This document shows, piece after piece, positions 11,466-18,472 of a DNA stretch of 27,273 bases; positions within the stretch are counted from its first letter, which is position 1, and every line of letters begins with the position of its first letter. Origin of the DNA: JAICUY01 sp038250515. GTDB lineage: Bacteria; Chloroflexota; Limnocylindria; QHBO01. The stretch is from positions 1-27,273 of the forward strand of contig JBBSCG010000026.1 of NCBI GenBank assembly GCA_038250515.1. Reading direction: 5' to 3'. The position numbers were made by a program, and so were the translations under genes. The notes under the pieces are model-generated. The model ran no database searches. It worked only from the letters and a program-made list of their open reading frames with translations, and was not told the origin of the DNA.

Positions 11466-11947
11466 GGTGTCTGTGCCAGGTCCTCCGTCTCGATGCGCAG
11501 GCACCAGACCGGGGCGGCCGAGTTGCGCATGACATAGGGAACGGTGCGCCCCGCGTCCCACTGGCCGCCGAAGCGCTTCTTATAGCGTAGTCCCATGACG
11601 ATCACGTTGGCGCGGCGCTCCACCGCGTCGTCGACGATCGCCGCGCCCGCGGCGCGTGCCTGCACGACGCCGGTCAAAACCGTGATCTCGCGAGTCTGCA
11701 GGAATTCCTCCCCGCGACTGAGCACCTCGTCGGCGAAGGCGACCGCGTGCTGGTCCTCCGCGTCGAGGCGGCGGTCGAACGGCACCTCGATGACGTGCAG
11801 CAGGTGTGCCTCCCCGGTCGTGCCGCTCAGCAGCATGGCGGTGGCGCGCAGCGCGGTCTCGTCCGCCTCCGTGCCGCCCAGCGGGACCAGGATGCGTTCG
11901 TACTGGAGCAGTGCGGGACGCCGTCCGGGGCGCCGGCCGAAGATCAT
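11462..11947 (-). CDS. Universal stress protein (UspA domain)
   Basis: Single UspA domain of 161 residues. The first strand is RILVPLGGTEADETALR, the second strand HLLHVIEVP, and the last strand PVWCLRIE. The nucleotide loop reads VIVMGLRYKKRFGGQ, whereas ATP-binding Usps carry G-x2-G-x9-G(S/T). The loop is altered here, so ATP binding is uncertain. The ATG at 11947 lies 10 nt after a TAGGAT sequence, which could be a -10 box. The gene overlaps the next TrkA-N gene by 4 bp. In other bacteria Usp proteins bind to or act with potassium transport regulators, so the pairing is sensible, but the specific function is not shown. Confidence 0.85.
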   Translation of the reverse strand: MIFGRRPGRRPALLQYERILVPLGGTEADETALRATAMLLSGTTGEAHLLHVIEVPFDRRLDAEDQHAVAFADEVLSRGEEFLQTREITVLTGVVQARAAGAAIVDDAVERRANVIVMGLRYKKRFGGQWDAGRTVPYVMRNSAAPVWCLRIETEDLAQTP

Positions 11948-12035
11948 GGCGAGGGATATCCTACGGCGCGCTTCTCGAAGCCGAAACCTCGATCGTGCCC
12001 TCGATGGCCTTTTCGCGGCTCGTTCGCGTGCTGAT

Positions 12036-12758
12036 TCATCGGCCCCAGGAGAGGCGCTCGACGAGGCGTGGGGGGAGCTGCAGCTGTCGCATCAGGCGCT
12101 GCGTCTCGGCGACGTCGTAGGCGACCCGGTGGAACTCGGCCACGTTCGCATCGGTGTCGAACAGGAGGTACGAGCTCGCCGGGTTGCCGTCGCGGGGCTG
12201 GCCGACACTGCCGGGATTGAGCAGCGCCCGTTCGGCGCCGAGGGTCAGCGGCGATTCCGGAACCGCGGCGATCGGCGTCGCCTGTCCATCGTCGGCCGAG
12301 AACACGATCGGCACGTGCGTGTGCCCGAACAGGCACAGGCGGGTGGCGAAGGCTGCGAGGTTCTCGGTGGCGATCGAGCTGCTGGTGATGTACTCCCAGA
12401 CCGGGTTGCGCGGCGAGCCGTGGACGGCAGTCAGGTCGCCCTCGCAGCGGATCTCCGGAAGACTGGCGAGGTACGCACGCGTGTTGTCGTCGATGACCTC
12501 GGCGGTCCAGCGGATGGCCTGCGCGGCATCGGGGTTGAAGTCGTGTGGGTCCACCGTACCGATGGCCGCGCCGTCATGGTTGCCGAGGACGCTGCGTGCG
12601 CCCATCTCCTGGAGGGCGCGCACCACCTCGTTCGGCTGCGGGCCGTAGCCCACGATGTCGCCGAGCACCCAGACCTCGTCGTGGGCCGGCAGATCGGCAC
12701 GCACGGCGTTGAGGGCAGCGAGGTTGGAATGGATATCCGACAGAACGGCGATGCGCAT
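12036..12758 (-). CDS. Metallophosphoesterase (YfcE/MJ0936-like calcineurin fold)
   Basis: Two-metal phosphodiesterase/phosphatase of 240 residues. All five metal-binding blocks are present: DIHSN (Asp8, His10), GDIVGYG (Asp34), GNHD (Asn60, His61), a VHGSPRN block and GHTHVP, followed by NPGSVGQPRDG. The last block and VGYGP mark the single-domain bacterial group often annotated as phosphodiesterase; the natural substrate is unknown. The ATG at 12758 lies 10 nt after a TATACT box with the recurrent TATACTCGG word, and no Shine-Dalgarno sequence is present, so it is probably translated from a leaderless mRNA. The gene is separated by 88 nt from usp downstream and could be cotranscribed with it. 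Confidence 0.9.
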   Translation of the reverse strand: MRIAVLSDIHSNLAALNAVRADLPAHDEVWVLGDIVGYGPQPNEVVRALQEMGARSVLGNHDGAAIGTVDPHDFNPDAAQAIRWTAEVIDDNTRAYLASLPEIRCEGDLTAVHGSPRNPVWEYITSSSIATENLAAFATRLCLFGHTHVPIVFSADDGQATPIAAVPESPLTLGAERALLNPGSVGQPRDGNPASSYLLFDTDANVAEFHRVAYDVAETQRLMRQLQLPPRLVERLSWGR

Positions 12759-12768
12759 GGGCGCGCCG

Positions 12769-12774
12769 AGTATA
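12769..12774 (-). promoter_or_regulatory. TATACT(CGG) -10 box of the metallophosphoesterase gene
   Basis: On the minus strand TATACTCGG is followed by the ATG at 12758, with 10 nt between hexamer and start. It lies in the 26-nt gap behind the rsmG stop, which shows that the metallophosphoesterase has its own promoter. No recognisable -35 is seen. Confidence 0.6.
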
Positions 12775-12784
12775 CCGATGCCGT

Positions 12785-13600
12785 TCAGCCGAGCGGGCGC
12801 CGCCCGGGCTCGCCGGGGCGGCGTGGGAAGCGGGCCGACGTCGCAACGACCTTCGGCACCACCACGAACCTATGCCCACCCAGCGCCGGCAAGCCGGTGT
12901 CGACGATGCGCAGCGTCCCGCCGCCCACCTGCCCGATGGCCACAGCGCCGCGCCGCACCTCCTCCTCGGCCGCCGTCAGCCGACCCTTCCAGGCGATCAG
13001 CTCGCCACCGATCACGAGCAGCGGCAGGCCGAGCTCGGCGAGGACCGGAAGTGAGGCGCAGGCGCGCGCAGTGACGAGGCGGTGCTGCCCGCGGAACGCA
13101 GGCTCGCGACCGAGCACTTCCGCGCGCTCGGCGAGTACGGTGATGTTGTCGAGGTGCAACGCTTCCGCGAACGAATGCAGGGCCGCGGCCTTCTTGGCGA
13201 CCGACTCGATCAGGATCCAGTGGATCTCCGGCCGCGCGATGGCCAGCGGGATGGCGGGGACGCCGCCCCCGGAGCCGAGGTCGACGGCGGACTTGGGCGC
13301 AAGCTGATCGAGGAGCGGCAGCGCGGCGAGCGCATCGAGCAGGTGCAGCCGCGCGACGTCCTCGGGCGCAATCAACCGGGTCAGGTTCAGCCGCTCGTTG
13401 GCGGCCAGCAGCAATGCCACGTAGCGCTGCAGCGCGTTGAGCGCGCCTGCCGGAATGACGATGTGCGGCGCATCGGCCAGCAGGCCGGCCAACGTACGCG
13501 CCGCGGCGGCGGCGTCATCGGTCTGAGACAAGGAAAATGCTCCCGCGGCGCCTTTCCGTTTTCCCGTGGTCGGGACGGTTGGGGAGGCCGGCTTGCGCAT
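12785..13600 (-). CDS. rsmG: 16S rRNA (guanine527-N7)-methyltransferase RsmG (GidB)
   Basis: SAM-dependent methyltransferase acting on G527 of 16S rRNA. The core has RYVALLLAANERLNLTRL (family N-terminal helix), RLHLLDALA, the SAM motif AVDLGSGGGVPAIPLAI, LIESVAKKAAALH and the ARACASLPVLAEL segment, ending with the LPALGGHRFVVVPK strand. The start is uncertain. An ATG at 13600 (used here, 271 residues) gives a low-complexity N-terminus, a GTG at 13615 adds five residues, and a TTG at 13531 with GGGAG 9 nt upstream would give 248 residues, closer to the family length. A promoter is proposed at 13657-13685. In many bacteria rsmG lies near the replication origin, which is relevant to the DnaA boxes beside it. 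Confidence 0.92.
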   Translation of the reverse strand: MRKPASPTVPTTGKRKGAAGAFSLSQTDDAAAAARTLAGLLADAPHIVIPAGALNALQRYVALLLAANERLNLTRLIAPEDVARLHLLDALAALPLLDQLAPKSAVDLGSGGGVPAIPLAIARPEIHWILIESVAKKAAALHSFAEALHLDNITVLAERAEVLGREPAFRGQHRLVTARACASLPVLAELGLPLLVIGGELIAWKGRLTAAEEEVRRGAVAIGQVGGGTLRIVDTGLPALGGHRFVVVPKVVATSARFPRRPGEPGRRPLG

Positions 13601-13656
13601 CGGTCCCGTCCGCACCTCGGTTACCGTACTCGGCTGCCGGTGGAAGCAGGATGGCC

Positions 13657-13685
13657 ACCCTACCAGCCGAGATCGGCCAAGACAA
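13657..13685 (-). promoter_or_regulatory. Candidate rsmG promoter
   Basis: On the minus strand TTGTCT (13685-13680), a 17-bp spacer and TAGGGT (13662-13657) give a plausible promoter. The -10 is weak by the E. coli consensus but of a form common in GC-rich bacteria. The nearest DnaA box starts 5 bp upstream of the -35. Confidence 0.4.
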
Positions 13686-13690
13686 GGACC

Positions 13691-13731
13691 TTATCCACGA
13701 ACCGTTCGCGGAATGGGCAGAATGTGGATAA
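13691..13731. promoter_or_regulatory. Two inverted DnaA boxes
   Basis: TTATCCACG at 13691-13699 (one mismatch to the TTATCCACA box) and, on the opposite strand, a perfect TTATCCACA at 13731-13723. Together they form an 8-bp inverted repeat 25 bp apart. Between them lies CGAAC-C-GTTCG, a small near-palindrome. I found no other such box in the window. They sit in the 155-bp region between rsmG and the divergent plus-strand operon, next to both promoters. There is no AT-rich unwinding element and no dnaA or dnaN in the window, so a regulatory role is more likely than an origin. Confidence 0.6.
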
Positions 13732-13741
13732 GTAGCACGCG

Positions 13742-13747
13742 TATACT
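13742..13747 (+). promoter_or_regulatory. TATACT(CGG) -10 box of the plus-strand operon 13756-15188
   Basis: TATACTCGG, then ATG at 13756 (8 nt after the hexamer). The perfect DnaA box ends 10 bp upstream, so DnaA binding would cover the -35 region. The mRNA would start at or next to the ATG of a short upstream ORF. Confidence 0.6.
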
Positions 13748-13755
13748 CGGATTCG

Positions 13756-13812
13756 ATGGCGACCGAACTTCCTGCGACGGCTAGGATCGAGGCCGAGTGG
13801 CGGCAAGCCTGA
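13756..13812 (+). CDS. Possible 18-codon leaderless upstream ORF
   Basis: An ATG placed 8 nt after the TATACT box opens an 18-codon frame (MATELPATARIEAEWRQA) ending at TGA 13810-13812. It overlaps the first 16 nt of the next gene, which starts at GTG 13797 in another frame. Its position exactly where leaderless starts are found at three other promoters suggests it is translated. It would then deliver ribosomes to the downstream GTG. No homology is claimed, and a chance ORF is possible. Confidence 0.35.
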   Translation: MATELPATARIEAEWRQA

Positions 13813-14180
13813 GCAACGGCTTTTCGCCGCGGTTCGCTCACGAGAGCGAGGCGGAGCTGGCGAGAATCCTCGACTACTACGGTGTCGAATGGCGCTACGA
13901 ACCGGTCACCTTCCCCATCTCCTGGAACGCCGACGGAGCGGTCGTCGAGTCGTTCGCGCCCGACTTCTACCTGCCCGAGGTCGACCTCTACGTCGAGCTG
14001 ACGACCCTGAAGCAGTCGCTGGTCCGCAAGAAGAATCGCAAGCTGCGCCACCTGCGCCAGCTGTATCCCGAGGTTCGCGTGAAGCTGTTCTACGCCCGTG
14101 ATTTCAAGGCACTCATGCTGAAGTACGGCCGGCTCTCCTTCCTCACCGATGTTGCCGCCGCCAACGGTGCGCGCTCGTGA
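13797..14180 (+). CDS. Small PD-(D/E)xK nuclease-like protein
   Basis: A 127-residue protein with no assigned gene name. The central segment FAPDFYLPEVDLYVELTTLK resembles the PD...ExK core of restriction-endonuclease-fold proteins (DUF559/VSR-like): Asp56 in PDFYLP and Glu67 in VELT, with Glu18 or Glu20 as the possible helix-1 acidic residue. The expected Lys is Thr69, with Lys72 three residues later, so catalysis is uncertain. A basic helix (LVRKKNRKLRHLRQLYP) follows and could contact DNA. The start is GTG at 13797 with GAGG 4 nt upstream; a stop codon at 13782 excludes earlier starts. Its stop overlaps the hpt GTG (GTGA). A nuclease-fold role in nucleic-acid binding or repair is inferred from motif only. 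Confidence 0.75.
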   Translation: MAASLSNGFSPRFAHESEAELARILDYYGVEWRYEPVTFPISWNADGAVVESFAPDFYLPEVDLYVELTTLKQSLVRKKNRKLRHLRQLYPEVRVKLFYARDFKALMLKYGRLSFLTDVAAANGARS

Positions 14181-14755
14181 ACGCAGCTCCGAGCCGAACG
14201 ATTCACGACGACGTGGAGGAGGTGCTGCTGTCGACCGAGGAGCTGCAGACGCGCATCACCGCGCTCGGGCGGCAGGTGAGTACCGATTACGCCGGCCGCG
14301 ACCCGGTGCTCGTCAGCGTGCTGAAGGGCTCGATCGTCTTTTTGGCCGATCTGATCCGCGCCATGGATATCCCGCTCTCGGTCGACCTGATGGAAGTCTC
14401 CAGCTACGGCGCGGGCACCGAGACGAGCGGCCAGGTGCGGATCCTCAAGGACCTGTCGCGTTCGATCGAGGGTCGGGACGTGCTCGTGGTCGAGGACATC
14501 ATCGATACCGGGCTGACGCTGAACTACCTGCTGCGCTACCTGTCCGAGCGCAATCCCGCGTCACTGCGCATCTGCTGCCTGCTCGACAAGCCGGCGCGAC
14601 GGCTGGCCGAGATCGAGATTGACTACCGCGGCTTCACGATCGCCGACCGATTCGTCATCGGCTACGGCCTCGACTACGACGAGCGCTACCGGAACCTGCC
14701 GTACGTCGGCGTCCTCCGGCCATCCGTCTATGCGGCAGCTTCGCCCGAGGACTAG
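14177..14755 (+). CDS. hpt: Hypoxanthine phosphoribosyltransferase
   Basis: Purine salvage enzyme that makes IMP or GMP from hypoxanthine or guanine and PRPP. The 192 residues match the family. VSVLKGS at 46-52 is the pyrophosphate loop, the mobile loop has SSYGAGTETSGQV (about 75-87), the PRPP motif VLVVEDIIDTGLTL spans 102-115, and the purine-binding lysine lies in CLLDKPARR. The C-terminal half has RFVIGYGLDYDERYRNLPYVGVL. The start is GTG at 14177, overlapping the stop of the preceding gene by 4 bp. In many bacteria hpt follows tilS and precedes ftsH. Neither is here; the upstream partner is the nuclease-like gene. Confidence 0.96.
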   Translation: MNAAPSRTIHDDVEEVLLSTEELQTRITALGRQVSTDYAGRDPVLVSVLKGSIVFLADLIRAMDIPLSVDLMEVSSYGAGTETSGQVRILKDLSRSIEGRDVLVVEDIIDTGLTLNYLLRYLSERNPASLRICCLLDKPARRLAEIEIDYRGFTIADRFVIGYGLDYDERYRNLPYVGVLRPSVYAAASPED

Positions 14756-14759
14756 ACCG

Positions 14760-15188
14760 ATGGGCGACCGAACCGGCGGCCGCTTCCGCTTCATGGTCCT
14801 GCTCGGCAGCCTGCTGATGATCGTCGCCGGCTTCCTGCCCTGGTGGCACGCCGGCGGCGAGTCGGTGAGCGGAGTTTCAGTGCCCGCTTCGTCGGGGATC
14901 GGGCTGGAGGGACCTGGCCTGCTGATCTACGGCGCGGCGCTTGCGGCGCTGGCGCTGCTCGACATCGGCTACATGCGCGGCCGATGGGGCTTCGTCCTCG
15001 ACGCACCGATCGTGTACCTGCTGCTCGGGCTGGTCGCCGGTGCGGCGTTGGGATACCGCGCCTATGAGCTCTGGTCGGTCGGCTACCTGCCGTTGCCGCA
15101 GCGCTCCCCCGGGCTGGCGGTTGCGGCAGTGGGCGTCGCGCTGGTGCTGTACGGGGCGGGCACGGGATTTGGGACGCGCCGCGCCTAA
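14760..15188 (+). CDS. Small four-helix membrane protein, unknown function
   Basis: Unrecognised 142-residue protein. Four hydrophobic segments are visible at about residues 11-29 (FMVLLGSLLMIVAGFLPWW), 53-70, 79-101 and 118-137. The FLPWW motif after helix 1, with a short Gly/Ser-rich loop before helix 2, resembles many small actinobacterial or Chloroflexota membrane proteins. The ATG at 14760 lies 4 nt after the hpt stop, with GAGGA about 9 nt upstream. An in-frame upstream region back to 14619 runs through hpt and is rejected. Its stop overlaps, tail to tail, the stop of the minus-strand small ORF at 15185. Confidence 0.75.
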   Translation: MGDRTGGRFRFMVLLGSLLMIVAGFLPWWHAGGESVSGVSVPASSGIGLEGPGLLIYGAALAALALLDIGYMRGRWGFVLDAPIVYLLLGLVAGAALGYRAYELWSVGYLPLPQRSPGLAVAAVGVALVLYGAGTGFGTRRA

Positions 15189-15331
15189 TCTCGGTACACC
15201 GTGCCGCGCGGCCAGGCCGCCGTAGGCGCGGATGGCGACATGGTCGTCCCGCAGCCCGCGAGCATTAGCACGGGCACGAGGACGACCCCCGTTCCACCCC
15301 GGATTCGCGGCAGCGCGAACGCGCAGCTCAA
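15185..15331 (-). CDS. Possible tiny lipoprotein
   Basis: A 48-residue frame starting at a TTG whose last two bases are shared with the upstream TGA (TTGA overlap). After a short basic stretch (PRIRGG) comes a hydrophobic core and a lipobox-like LMLAGC, then only about 20 residues with a Ser/Pro/Ala-rich composition. This fits a signal peptide II followed by a very short mature part. The in-frame ATG at 15370 would lie inside the preceding small ORF and is less likely. The evidence is composition and overlap only; it could be non-coding. Confidence 0.35.
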   Translation of the reverse strand: MSCAFALPRIRGGTGVVLVPVLMLAGCGTTMSPSAPTAAWPRGTVYRD

Positions 15332-15474
15332 CGAGCGGGTGGCAGCACGAGTGGGCTGATGAACAGCCATGCGAGCACCACCGCGATCAGGAGCACGACC
15401 AGGATCAGCATCGGGCGGAGGTCCGGACGGTAGTCGCGTGGCGGACGGCGTGGCGGCGGCGGCTCCGCGGGCAT
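15328..15474 (-). CDS. Small single-pass membrane protein downstream of livF
   Basis: A 48-residue ORF: a proline- and arginine-rich N-terminus (MPAEPPPPRRPPRDYRPDLR), then one clear membrane helix at about residues 22-45 (MLILVVLLIAVVLAWLFISPLV) and a stop. The positively charged N-terminus predicts N-in topology. The ATG lies 15 nt after the livF stop on the same strand, so it probably belongs to the liv transcript. The neat Pro/Arg-then-helix pattern is typical of genuine small membrane proteins. Function unknown. Confidence 0.55.
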   Translation of the reverse strand: MPAEPPPPRRPPRDYRPDLRPMLILVVLLIAVVLAWLFISPLVLPPAR

Positions 15475-15489
15475 CGGTCTGTGAAGCCC

Positions 15490-16256
<767 letters not shown>

Positions 16257-16260
<4 letters not shown>

Positions 16261-17294
16261 TCGGGCGCCCCCAGGTAGGCTTCGATGACCTTTGGGTTGC
16301 GACGGATCTCCTCCGGCGTGCCCTCGGCAATCTGCTCACCATGGTCCAGTACCGTGATCCGATCGCTGATGCCCATCACCACCCGCATGTCGTGCTCGAT
16401 GAGCAGGACCGCCACGCCGAGAGTGCTCCGCAGGCGGCTGATCAGGGCGGTCATCTCGGCGGTCTCGTTGGGGTTCATTCCCGCGGTCGGCTCGTCGAGC
16501 AGCAGCAGCTTGGGATCATTGCCCAGCGCACGGGCCAGCTCGAGACGTCGCTGGTCGCCGTAGGGCAGGTTGCGCGCAAGCTGGTCGTCGCGTCCCGGCA
16601 GTCCGACCATGGCCATCAGCTCGCGTGCCCGGACGCGTGACGCCTCCTCCTCCTTCGCCTGCTTCGAGTTCGCCAGGAGGGCATCAAGCGGGCTTGAGTC
16701 GAGCTTGAGATGCATGCCCACCTGCACGTTCTCGAGCGCGGACATGTTCTGGAAGAGCCGAATGTTCTGGAACGTTCGACCGATGCCGGCGCGCACCATG
16801 TGATGCGGCTGCGCGCTCTTGAAGATGCCGATGCCGGCCAGCCAGGTCCGATAGCGCGGCGGGCGGATGATCGCCAGCAGCAGCGAAAGGATCAGCACGC
16901 CGATGGCGAGCAGGATGCCCACCTCGAGCGTCACCGGACTGTCGCTGACCAGGCCCAACAGCCAGCCGACGAGCAGGATCAGCACCGAGGGCAGGACCCA
17001 CACGATCGGCTCCGCCCAGGCGCGCTTCGGTGGCCCGATCAGCGGATTCCCGTCGATGATGATGTTCCCCCCCGTTGGCTCGAAGATGCCGGCCACGATG
17101 TTGAAGAAGGTCGTCTTGCCCGCGCCGTTCGGTCCGATCAGGCTGACGATCCCGCCGGCCGGTATATGGAGCTCCACATTGCGGAGCGCGGCGAGGCCGC
17201 CGAACTGCATGCTGATCCCCTGCGCGGCGAGCACCGGACGCTCATGTACCGGCGCCACGGCGTCCGTCGCGCGCGTCACCGAGCCGGCGGTCAT
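16257..17294 (-). CDS. livG: LivG ABC ATPase with an inserted membrane hairpin
   Basis: First ATPase of the branched-chain amino acid importer. At 345 residues it is about 80-90 longer than usual LivG. Walker A GPNGAGKT is at 54-61, the Q-loop segment GIGRTFQNIRLFQNMSALENV starts at about 171, the signature reads LPYGDQRRLE (243-252), Walker B LLLLDEPTAGMNP begins at about 263 and the H-loop His is at 301. Between the second beta strand (GNIIIDG, about 76-82) and QPHHMVRAGIGRTFQ there is an insertion of about 75 residues. It carries two strongly hydrophobic stretches (about 97-115 and 123-143), joined by a short acidic turn. The frame is continuous and all ATPase motifs survive. The ATG at 17294 overlaps the livM stop. 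Confidence 0.93.
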
Positions 17295-18472
17295 TGGAGC
17301 ACCCCCCCGGCTTCGTCGGCGGGTGTCACCGCGGTCGCGTCGCCCGCTTGCGCGGTGTATAGCTCGCGCTTCCGCCGCTTGCTCGGGAAGAGGCCTTCAG
17401 GCCGGACGAGCATCATGAACACGAGTGCCAGGCCATACAGCAGGAATTGGTACTGGATGAAGTTGATGTCGCTGAGCACCGGCACATGCACGATGTCGAA
17501 GAACTGGTTCAGGCCCTTGAGCAGCACGTTCTGGATCATGTACAGCACGAATGCGCCGACTGCGACGCCCCAGATGTTGCCCATGCCGCCCAGCACGACC
17601 ATGGCGAGCACGGTGAACGACACCGCGAAGACGAACTGGTCCGGGCCGGCGAACGTCAGCTTCGAGGCGGAGAACACGCCGGCCAGCCCTGCCGTCGACG
17701 CGCCGAGCGAGAAGGCCAGCAGCTTGGTGGTGACTGTGTTGATGCCATTGCTGGCGGCCGCCAGCTCATCCTCCCGAATCGCCATCCAGGAGCGACCCAG
17801 CCGCGAGTCCTGCAGGCGATAGATGAAAATCATCACGACCGTCACGATCGCCAGCATGACAATGTAGAACGGCAGGATCTCGATGGTCGAGAAGCGGTAG
17901 CCGAACAGGTCTGGCGGGTAGAGGCTGCTGATGCCGTTCGTGCCGCGCGTGTAGGTGTCCGAGTTCTTGAACACGATCGGCACGATCTCGCCGAATCCGA
18001 GTGTCACGATCGCCAGGTAATCGCCGCGCAGTCGCAGGGTCGGCGCACCGAGCAGCACGCCGAAGATCATGGCGACCAGCGCGCCGATCAGCAGCATCGG
18101 CCAGAAGGGAATGTGGATGCCGGAGAACGGCGACGCGCCGAAGGCGTAGGTGTACGCGCCGATGGCGAAGAAGGCGGCGTACCCGAGGTCGAGCAGCCCG
18201 GACAGGCCGACCACGATGTTCAGCCCGAGCGCCAGCAGGATGTAGACACCCGCAAGGGTGAAATTGTTCATCCAGGCGCTCGACGCCTGGAAGGTGCTGA
18301 ACGGTGGCAGCAGGATGATCAGTGGCAGGGCGATGCCCATCAGCGTCATGCCGAGCAGGACCGAGAACGATCGGTGCCGCTCCAGGAAGGTGATGACCGG
18401 CGCCAGGCGCTCCCGCAGCCGCTCTCTGCGACTCGGTCCCTCCGGCTCGACGGCGCTGTCCTGGATGGTCAT
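17291..18472 (-). CDS. livM: Branched-chain amino acid ABC transporter permease LivM
   Basis: Inner-membrane permease of the HAAT importer, 393 residues. After a charged cytosolic N-terminus (about 1-42) come many hydrophobic helices and the family landmarks NIVVGLSGLLDLGYAAFFAIGAYT, GAPTLRLRGDYLAIVTLGFGEI (EAA-like coupling region), RGTNGI and GPDQFVFAVSFTVLAMVVLGGMGNIWG. The C-terminus is a basic then acidic cytosolic tail (FPSKRRKRELYTAQ...). The ATG at 18472 overlaps the livH TGA by 4 bp. The frame is open further upstream to 19237, but that part reads livH in the wrong frame and is rejected. Confidence 0.95.
   Translation of the reverse strand: MTIQDSAVEPEGPSRRERLRERLAPVITFLERHRSFSVLLGMTLMGIALPLIILLPPFSTFQASSAWMNNFTLAGVYILLALGLNIVVGLSGLLDLGYAAFFAIGAYTYAFGASPFSGIHIPFWPMLLIGALVAMIFGVLLGAPTLRLRGDYLAIVTLGFGEIVPIVFKNSDTYTRGTNGISSLYPPDLFGYRFSTIEILPFYIVMLAIVTVVMIFIYRLQDSRLGRSWMAIREDELAAASNGINTVTTKLLAFSLGASTAGLAGVFSASKLTFAGPDQFVFAVSFTVLAMVVLGGMGNIWGVAVGAFVLYMIQNVLLKGLNQFFDIVHVPVLSDINFIQYQFLLYGLALVFMMLVRPEGLFPSKRRKRELYTAQAGDATAVTPADEAGGVLQ

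Noticed and set aside
13616..13755. Full replication origin
   Set aside because: Only two DnaA boxes, no AT-rich unwinding region, no dnaA, dnaN or parAB nearby; kept as a regulatory observation instead.
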